64,000 bases of DNA from assembly GCA_022560025.1 (NCBI GenBank), contig JAFISE010000151.1, positions 1 through 64,000 on the forward strand, written 5' to 3'. Source of the stretch: Stagonosporopsis chrysanthemi. Its lineage: Eukaryota; Ascomycota; Dothideomycetes; Pleosporales; Didymellaceae. Position numbers and translations under genes: made by a program. The notes under the pieces are model-generated. The model was not told the DNA's origin. It did not search any database and saw only the letters and a list, made by a program, of their open reading frames with translations. Of this stretch, positions 56,801 through 64,000 are shown piece by piece. Position 1 is the stretch's first letter. Each line of letters begins with the position of its first letter.

Positions 56801-58195
56801 TGGACCCACCTCGAACGGTGCGTGTGAAACATGGTGTCGCGCATCCTCATGTGGAGAGCGTTTGGACACGAGCCGTGTCTTACCTCGAAAAAACAAGGTC
56901 GAACAGGTGCACGCTCGGCCAGCGGCACCAGGGCGTGAAGCCAGGCAGCCGCCAGGTCCGAGAGAGCAAGGGCAGACGTACAAGTTTGCCGGGTTGCGGC
57001 AGGGTGCCAAGAAGATCTGGAGAGAGATATGGCGCGCAGGCAGCTCCAGCGAGTGAGGGCGCGCACCTGAGTGGTGGACGGGAGTCTGACTCGAGCAGAT
57101 GCTGCACGTCTGCAGACCATTTGCACACGAGTACGCTTTGGTGCAGTCCTCATGCATAGGCAGCGATAAGCTGCAGGTGCCCGGCAAGCAGCAGGAACAA
57201 TTAGCTCTGAGCCTCTGGCGCGCTCAATTATCGAGCATACATGGATGGTATAGCACTACGCCGAGTATAACAAACCTGGAGGTGGCCTGTTCGCGGCGAT
57301 GCTCGTCATTGTCGACATCATGGTTGCGCAGGGTGCGGAGTGGCAGCTGGCAACGGGCCAGCTGGTAGCCTGGCTCGAGATGGATGGATTCGATGAAGAT
57401 CAGGCACAGCCGCGTCCGAAATTGCGCGCAGCTGGACTGCTCGCTGGAGCGCTACGGCGTTCCTGCGCGTCCAGCACCGCGCTGCCATGTGCAACGAGCG
57501 AGGCGGCTGCAGCGCACGGCGTCGCCCTCTGCGGGTGCGGCGAGCAGCGTGCTCGCGATGCAAGATTGTCGCGCGCAGGCCGCAATCACCTCGCTCGCAG
57601 CAGGACAGCGGTGGTGCAGGCATGTACTCTGTAGCCACGGCCCCCCGGTCTGCACTAAGCGCGAGTGCATGTGGGCCCTGCTGGGCTTGACAGCCCGCCC
57701 GCGTCCCAGATCAAAAGAGTCGGCCGCGCCGCCCAAAGCCAGCCCACGCCCGCTGCCATCCACCACCGCTCCTCTCGCCGTCTCCCTCCACGGCCTCTCA
57801 CCACCACCCTGGAGCCCATTGTCGCACTCACCATCCACGAGGCGGCGTGCGGTATCTGTCCGCTCTTTATCCTGTCGTTCATTCTTTAATTCCGGGTGTA
57901 CTGGCTTCACCCTCCGCGCGCCCGCAGCAGCATCACCTACCTACCATCACCACCAACCACCACCCACTCCGGCACCACCACCCGCACCCACCGCAACGAC
58001 TGCTGCCGCTGCTCGCCCTTCGCGTAACGTGTATGCTCCGCGGCTGTCCGGCCTTGCAATCTGCGTGCTGACCACGGTGTCTCGCCAGTGCTAATACTGG
58101 CCGCCTTGTACCTCGCCAGCGCTTGTTTCGTCTTACTGCCGCCGTGCCCTCCACCCGTAGTCGTCGTGCTACAATAATTTCACAGTGTCCTCACT
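50825..58195. other. 7.4-kb region without recognisable genes
   Basis: This is the longest gap. Open frames reach 297 codons (55716-56609, minus) but none has a motif, signal peptide or protein-like bias I can defend, and no transposon terminal repeats or transposase motifs are seen. The last 500 bp (57.7-58.2 kb) are C/T-rich, like a promoter and 5' leader of the next gene. Short fragments at 53031-53483 (minus) look slightly protein-like. Confidence 0.45.
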
Positions 58196-60907
58196 ATGGC
58201 TCAGATTGCGCTGCCACGCCATCAGGCTACACAGTCGCAGTCGGCCGACGCAGGCTCGCAGCTCTACCCCCGCCGCCAGCAGTCCCACGTCGCCATGGTC
58301 GAGATGGTCCCTAACCCCGAGTTCTCGTTCCCCATGCGAGGACCCGGCACATCTTCCAACGACTCGTCGCCAACCAAGCCCCGGCCAATGTCAATGCAGT
58401 ACCCAGCCGCCCGCCGAGGCTCCATGCCGCACGCCAGGCAGAAGTCGGTAAACGCACTGCCGGCCTTCTCCTTCAATCCCTCAGGCAACGCACCAGCACC
58501 CCAGCAGACATCTCCAGAGACGTCACCGCTCCTGTCGCCGACGACTCCTGCGAAGCCTATGCATGGTCACCGACGGGGAGGAAGTGAGCTTATTGGAGGG
58601 AGCGCTCGAACAGGCGCGACATTACTGAGTAGCAGCCCCACAAAGGACGGCGTTCTGTCACCGCCCACAACGACACTTCAGCCGGGTCCTCCTGCTGGAC
58701 GCCGTGGACATGCTCATCGCCGCTCGGCTGCCATCTCGTCCCACGACCTGTCCGCGATCATGAATCCTGCCGTACCTCCCGTACCCCCCATACCCGCCCG
58801 AACAGGCAGTGCACCCAACACGCCCGCAGAGAACCTCAACGACTTCAAATTCGGACACTCTGTCAACAAATCACTGTCGCAGCCTTGTCTGCGAGCCAGC
58901 AGCTCAGATGACGACTCGTTACCGCGCCCGCCTTCCAGGGCTCGTGTTGGCTTCTCTGACAAAGTCGAGTACATACGGCCTCTCTCAAGCATCTCGTCGG
59001 AAACCGAAGCTTCGACGCTCCGTGGGCACTCTACCGCAAACAGTCTGTCATCTATCGTTGGTGGAAACACTATCAGCCCCCCGTTCACGCGCTCAGGTAC
59101 TCCAACGCTGCCAACAGTAGAAGACGAAAGCCGACCCGGTACTGCCGGCGATATTTTGGATAAAATCTTGAGTAACCCCTTGATCGAACACGCGTCTGAC
59201 CGCAAGCGACCCATGTCCGCTGGGCGCTCTCGATCTGCTGGACCCAGTCCAACGTCTCCTGACATGCCGACAAAGAAGCGAGGCTTCTTCCGTCTGGAGT
59301 CAAGAAACAGCGACAAGTCTAACCACCGAAGGCTACCACTGAGCATCTCGGACCCGGCTCTCACCACCACTTTCAACTCGTCGCCTTTGGCGTCGCCTAT
59401 GGAGCTGGACCTGACAGACGATGCGAAGTCAAAAACGAAGAAGTCTAGCCACAGGCCACGCAAAGTGAAGTCATGGGCAAACTCGATAATCCCCAGGAAG
59501 AGCAAACACGGCAAGAAATCCAAGCGACGAGCGGCAACACCTGAGCAACCCGACGCTGTGGTTGAAGGCGAAGATACTGATTCTTCTGATGAGCCGGATA
59601 TTGACGACTTCAGCCCTAATTTTGACGACGACAACTCCGTTACAATCGTCTCGCCCACCGCAGACGCTGCGCCTGTACCAAAGATCAAGACTGACTTTGC
59701 GTCGTGGCAACCGCGCCAGCTGCAACGTGTCGATTCCGAAGTCATGAGCCCCATCATTGATATGGACGCAGCCCTCGGTCCCTTCAATACCCCGAATGGC
59801 GCCGACCCGCGAACGCAGAAACGCGGTTTCGCGGCTCATCGACGAGCCATGCACAGTGCAAGCGGCTTCACACCAAATCATCGTAGGACCGAGAGCGCCC
59901 CTGAGCTGGTGCCTTTCGAGTTCAGGCCCTCAGCTGCCACCAACACTTCGCCTATGGCCGACGTGTTCGAGGAGGAAGAGCCTGAAGAGGAGAGGCCTGA
60001 CTCGAGGAAGAATTCGACCCCCACGTCCAATGCGGAAGAACCGGAAAGGGTCGACGAGCCTAAGATCCAGATCGTTGAGACAGCTTGCAGACAAGATGGC
60101 CCAGCGATCAACTGGAACTTCAACGATGGCCTTGGCTTGAGAGCACGCACCGAGCCGCGACACTCGCCGATCATGGAGGAGCCATTATCCCCACATGCGG
60201 TTCCTATGTCCTTTCCCAATGCAGCCCATTCGCAGGTTGAGGTGGTTGAGGATTATGAAGAGCCTCGCACTTCTTCACTCACGCATTCTTCCGACTCAAC
60301 TGTCACGCCACAGTCCACGTTGGAGGAAATCAAGGACCACCATTCGACCATGGCTGTGCCAGCTCCGCTTGCGCAGCAAAGTCTCATGACACCCAATACA
60401 GTCACCTCCTCATTTGGGTCGCCGGACTATCGATCGAGCCAAATCTCCTTTGATACCCCGCGTGTAGGCACTGCCGCTTCGTCTGTGACCGACTACCCAG
60501 CAATGCCATCACCGCGTTTTGGCGAACCTGGACCTGAGGTGCGCATGTCGTCTGACGATGTGCCATCTTTGACGTCTTCGAGATCGACTATGACCAGCAA
60601 TCTGCAAGGGACTGGGACGTTTCCTCTCCCTGCTCCTCGCAGGCCAGGTGATCGCTCGGCTTCACTATGCTCCACGCCGAGTGAGGTCGAATCCCGTCGC
60701 CGCAAGCGCTCCAGCATTGCAAGTCTTTCTCGCCTGATCAACGGGTCCTACGGCAGCGAGAAGAGCAAGCTATCGATCGAACAGCGACCTCAGTCTGCAT
60801 ATCTCGCACCTGTTGCCAAGGACCACAAGAAGAAGCCCAGACGTTTGAGCAAGCTGAAGTTTTGGAAGTCATCGAAAGACTCAGGCTCCTCCTCATCGCA
60901 AACCTAA
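58196..60907 (+). CDS. Large disordered Ser/Pro-rich protein (fungal cell-wall proline-rich type)
   Basis: A single frame of 903 residues with no folded domain and no signal peptide, matching the type often annotated in ascomycetes as a proline-rich cell-wall protein; without a secretion signal a cytosolic role is more likely. It is rich in Ser, Pro, Thr and Arg, with many SP/TP sites (TSPETSPLLSPTTP, GPSPTSPDMP), hence a likely substrate of proline-directed kinases. Three HxRxxS motifs fit the NDR/LATS (Cbk1/Orb6) kinase consensus: HARQKS at 79, HRRGGS at 125 and HRRTES at 562. A conserved-looking basic block, WANSIIPRKSKHGKKSKRR (about 425), precedes an acidic segment. The C-terminus is basic (KKKPRRLSKLKFWKS), possibly membrane-binding. 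The start has a CACTATGG context. Confidence 0.8.
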   Translation: MAQIALPRHQATQSQSADAGSQLYPRRQQSHVAMVEMVPNPEFSFPMRGPGTSSNDSSPTKPRPMSMQYPAARRGSMPHARQKSVNALPAFSFNPSGNAPAPQQTSPETSPLLSPTTPAKPMHGHRRGGSELIGGSARTGATLLSSSPTKDGVLSPPTTTLQPGPPAGRRGHAHRRSAAISSHDLSAIMNPAVPPVPPIPARTGSAPNTPAENLNDFKFGHSVNKSLSQPCLRASSSDDDSLPRPPSRARVGFSDKVEYIRPLSSISSETEASTLRGHSTANSLSSIVGGNTISPPFTRSGTPTLPTVEDESRPGTAGDILDKILSNPLIEHASDRKRPMSAGRSRSAGPSPTSPDMPTKKRGFFRLESRNSDKSNHRRLPLSISDPALTTTFNSSPLASPMELDLTDDAKSKTKKSSHRPRKVKSWANSIIPRKSKHGKKSKRRAATPEQPDAVVEGEDTDSSDEPDIDDFSPNFDDDNSVTIVSPTADAAPVPKIKTDFASWQPRQLQRVDSEVMSPIIDMDAALGPFNTPNGADPRTQKRGFAAHRRAMHSASGFTPNHRRTESAPELVPFEFRPSAATNTSPMADVFEEEEPEEERPDSRKNSTPTSNAEEPERVDEPKIQIVETACRQDGPAINWNFNDGLGLRARTEPRHSPIMEEPLSPHAVPMSFPNAAHSQVEVVEDYEEPRTSSLTHSSDSTVTPQSTLEEIKDHHSTMAVPAPLAQQSLMTPNTVTSSFGSPDYRSSQISFDTPRVGTAASSVTDYPAMPSPRFGEPGPEVRMSSDDVPSLTSSRSTMTSNLQGTGTFPLPAPRRPGDRSASLCSTPSEVESRRRKRSSIASLSRLINGSYGSEKSKLSIEQRPQSAYLAPVAKDHKKKPRRLSKLKFWKSSKDSGSSSSQT

Positions 60908-63217
60908 TGAATTTGTTGCTTCTACGACTGCCACCTGCTACTTCTTGCATATTATCACGTACTCTAATTCAGCAGGAGCACACCTGTTGACATTATGACA
61001 TAATGGTCCACACCAATACCGAGCATATACATATCATCACCACCTTCTCGCATCACACGGAGTTTATCAGCGAGGCTATGAACGTTTAATGGCGCATGCT
61101 TTCTTTGCTATCTTGGAATGAGATCCGGACTTTCTTACTCTCGTTGACTCAGCATTTTCCTTTCACACAATCATCGTTTGCGGGCACTGGGAAAACGAGG
61201 ATCTACAAGTCGATTTTTGATCTGCAGTACCATAACCAGCCCTCCACCGATTCTGTCTCTTTGGGGCCACCGTCTTCTTTGTCTCTCATTCAGTACATTA
61301 AGGCACGATTGGGTACGCCTTTGCCGCCTGCCAGCAAGACATACCTTGCGCACAAGCGCGCCACGACAGTTTTCTTTTCTCTCTTCAAATACTTGATCTA
61401 AGGCGGCGCTGATCATTTGCGGTGGACGGACAATCTACCAACCGCGTGACATAGACAGATAGTCGAGCATGCTGAAATGCAATGAACACATGTACATCTC
61501 CAACCCAGCCCACTACAACCCCTGCTCTGCAACCCCTCCATCAAGCTGGCCGTCTCCACCATGTTTCTGCGTGCTCAAACTCCCCTGCGCTCCTTCGGAC
61601 CCCGCTCATCTCGCTTCCCTCTCCTCTAACCACTCCCTCACAGCGCACACCCAATCTCGCAACCTTTACCCCACGATACCACCCTCCCTCATTTCCCCTG
61701 AAACATGACACCTGAATGACAGCGCGCACAGCACTGTGCAACACCTGCACACACGCGATCTACCCGCCGACGCTCTCCATTGCGCCATCTCACAACGCAG
61801 CACTACACAGACTCGGCCCGTGCAGCGCAGCACAGTCGCAGTCGTGCTTCCTCCCCCCTCCCCCCCCCCTGCTCGTGCGCGGCTGCCCAGAGACGCGCCC
61901 CCCAGTTGTTCGAAGCTTGTGTATTGTATGTCTCGAGGCTAATACTTGTACAATTGATACGATAGTTATGCACGAGGTTTTCCCTGTGTTTCAGGGCGTT
62001 AGGAAACGAGCTGCTGGGTGTGCAATCTCCGCGACGAGCTATTGTGTGGCTGTGCTGGGCGAGAGGATGTCGAGGTGCGCGAGCTGGTGGGGTGGGTGGG
62101 GGTGGGGCGGAGGGACGGGCGTGTATGTGCGGTACGAGGATGCGGTGCGTGCCGATTGGGAGGAGCTGGTGCCTGTATGGGAACGGAAGGAAGAGAAGAG
62201 AGTGTTCGGGGATTTGTTGGACGGGAGATGCTGTAGGGTGAGTGGTACGATCCGTGAAGCTTGCCGGCAATGAGAGTTGTTGCTGGTTACGTGAAGAGCA
62301 TGTTGTGGTGAAGCATGCTTTGTGTTACTGCTTTGAGCCTGTCTGCTAGCTCGCAGACGTGAATCTATAAGACATGGATCGTTGGCTTGTGCAGCGATGC
62401 AGTTGTGCATGCGTCATTTGGCAATTCTCTATCCTCCAGGATAGGCAGTGTTGCCTGATTGAAAATATGGGTCGATGATGTTGAACATGGTCGTGCTTTC
62501 ATAACTCGTGAAGCTTCTGTAAATGGTTAGGGTCTTTAAGATACGGGAAAAATCGGTCTCTACAAAGTTTATGAAGCTGCTTTCGAGTACCCGATATATT
62601 GGGTTGTCAGGTTTCAAGAACGAAACACCTTCCGCTCCTAAGAAGGGCTTTCACTTGACAGTCTCCTGATTCTTGTCTATTTGAATCAAATTGTGTTCCA
62701 TTAAAGGTATTCGACCATATGCGTGCGTCAATTGCTTTCTATGTGTATGGCGGTAGTGTGCTCGCTCAGTCTGTTGTCGACCTCGCTTTCTCAATCCTGC
62801 AACATGAAGGTTTCTAAGAGTCCGCAAAGTCTCTGGTAGACTTGATGGAATCAGGCGAGAATGCGGTGTCTCTTGGTCTCTTAACGACCATCTGAACGCG
62901 AGTGGGATTTCTAGTGACGGCGTGTTGTTGCTGCCCATTCTTATCAACGTTGCCGGTACTTCACTTTACAACAGTCCACCGTCAGCACCCGTAGCACCAA
63001 TTATATCTGTCAGCTGGGCGGCAATGATCTATGGCAATGATAAAGGTTGTCGAGTAGATCATCATGTTCGTGGCTACTGCTGTGATGAATAGATGTGAGC
63101 TAGCCGTATCACGTTAGCGTTGTTTGCGGAGGGAAGGTGGCATCGCCGAGCTCATGGCGCGTCACCGCGTGCGTCCTAAACCCCACAATCTCCAACCCCA
63201 TACCTATCGCTAACAAC
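60908..63217. other. Intergenic, no gene seen
   Basis: About 2.3 kb between two plus-strand genes. A C-run lies near 61856-61869. Open frames of 100-185 codons are composition-driven. Nothing is supported as a gene. Confidence 0.45.
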
Positions 63218-63984
63218 ATGGCGGATGACGACAAAGAAAAGGCCGAGAAGGTCGCAGCAGCCAAGAAGCGCGTATGTATCCAATCATACATTCCATCTTT
63301 CGCGAATGAGGACTATCACTCGACACAACAGCAACAAATACCGCTTGTGTTGTCATACCTATTGCAGCACCAGCGGTGTTTTCGGGACCACAGGCCAGAG
63401 CAAAACTGTATGCTGACCAAAACGCACAGTATGAGCAACTGAAAAAGCAAAAAGCCAAGAAAGCTGGCGGCACAAAGAAGAAGGACAAGAAGGAAGAGGC
63501 GGAACCCGCTGAGGAATCTGCCGTGGAAGCTGAAGCTGAAGCTCCTGCAACACCCGTTCTAGCAGAGGAGAACACTGAAGATGCTGCACCCGAGCCTACA
63601 GAAGCCACAGAATCTGCGGAACCTGCATCGCCAACACTGGCAGACGACGATGAACCTACCGATCTACCTGTTCCCAAACCATCGCACGGTCGCAAGCCTT
63701 CAATGGCTATCGAGTCGCGTCAGAGATCTGAATCGTTCTACCGCTCAGGCGCTGGACCTACATCACCTACCGTGCTGACACCCGGGGCTGGTGCATCAAG
63801 TGAGATCTATCGCGAGCAGGTTCAGAAAATTGCAGAGCTTGAGATGGAGAAGATCAGATTGACCGCCGAGGTCGAGGAGTACAAAACGAAATGGGAGAAA
63901 GACGAAGAAGAGCTGGAGGAGTTTAGAGAGGGCAAAGGGGAGGCCGCAGTTGCGCTCGAGAAGAGTAAGGAGGCCGATAAGCTG
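63218..63984 (+). CDS. Coiled-coil protein, partial (possible Golgi matrix type)
   Basis: The 5' part of a gene that continues past the window end. Exon 1 is 63218-63271 (MADDDKEKAEKVAAAKKR), exon 2 is 63430-63984, and a GTATGT donor follows at 63985. The N-terminal AAAKKRYEQLKKQKAKK resembles the short N-terminal motif of GM130-like and other Golgi coiled-coil proteins. A Lys-rich block, an acidic Ala/Glu/Pro-rich linker and a Ser-rich region (RKPSMAIESRQRSESFYRSG) follow. From about residue 155 a heptad-like coiled coil starts (EQVQKIAELEMEKIRLTAEVEEYK). A Golgi tether role is a guess from this layout; the C-terminal domain that would decide is outside the window. Confidence 0.8.
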
Positions 63985-64000
63985 GTATGTCGTGAAACAG

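Noticed and set aside
1..64000. CRISPR arrays, operons, bacterial-type elements
   Set aside because: The DNA is fungal: spliced genes, eukaryotic families and single-gene units. The tandem arrays have no spacers.

Overview
The window is nuclear DNA of a filamentous ascomycete, probably Pezizomycotina and plausibly a dothideomycete. The evidence is short introns (mostly 45-70 nt, GTNNGT donors), fungal-only families (APSES, copper-fist and Zn2Cys6 regulators, a SUN/GH132 wall protein, an Egh16/MAS3-like secreted protein, an ANP1/VAN1-type mannosyltransferase) and single-gene transcription units on both strands with long spacers. All gene models come from reading the sequence and splice signals. 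No search was run, so family names rest on recognised motifs.

Layout. 0-7 kb: a thiol peroxidase of the glutathione peroxidase family (-), the mRNA-export helicase DBP5 (-) and the endocytic F-BAR/SH3 protein BZZ1 (+). 8-15 kb: a secreted SUN-family protein (+), a copper-fist regulator (-) and the elongation-factor methyltransferase EFM7 (+). 17-28 kb: an Egh16/MAS3-like secreted protein with a Gly/Ala repeat (-), a peroxisomal 4-coumarate-CoA-ligase-like enzyme ending in AKL (+), the complex I subunit NDUFB7/B18 (-), an MBP1-type APSES factor (+) and a PP2A activator of the RRD type (+). 29-38 kb: a DMT-type transporter (+), a DUF202 membrane protein (-), an ANP1/VAN1 mannosyltransferase (-), an unrecognised protein with a mitochondrial-type presequence (+) and a basic hypothetical protein (+). 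38-51 kb: a Zn2Cys6 regulator (-), an amino-acid permease (-), the glutamate-cysteine ligase regulatory subunit (-), the AP-1 sigma adaptin APS1 (+) and the Pol III repressor MAF1 (+). 51-58 kb: no recognisable gene. 58-64 kb: a 903-residue disordered protein and the 5' part of a coiled-coil protein cut by the window end.

The genes are mostly housekeeping and do not form an operon-like or biosynthetic cluster. Two loci touch thiol and peroxide metabolism (the peroxidase and the GCL regulatory subunit), and three serve wall or secretion functions (SUN protein, mannosyltransferase, Egh16-like protein).

The most unusual signal is a run of tandem repeats from about 27.9 to 34.8 kb, several placed at functional borders of genes. 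An 18-bp repeat copies the last codons plus stop codon of the mannosyltransferase eight times. A 76-bp repeat starts at the last codons and stop of the PP2A activator gene and has a partial inverted copy downstream. A 24-bp repeat encodes the Arg/Leu-rich presequence of the unrecognised mitochondrial-type protein. The neighbouring transporter and DUF202 genes carry repeats in exon, intron or 3' flank.
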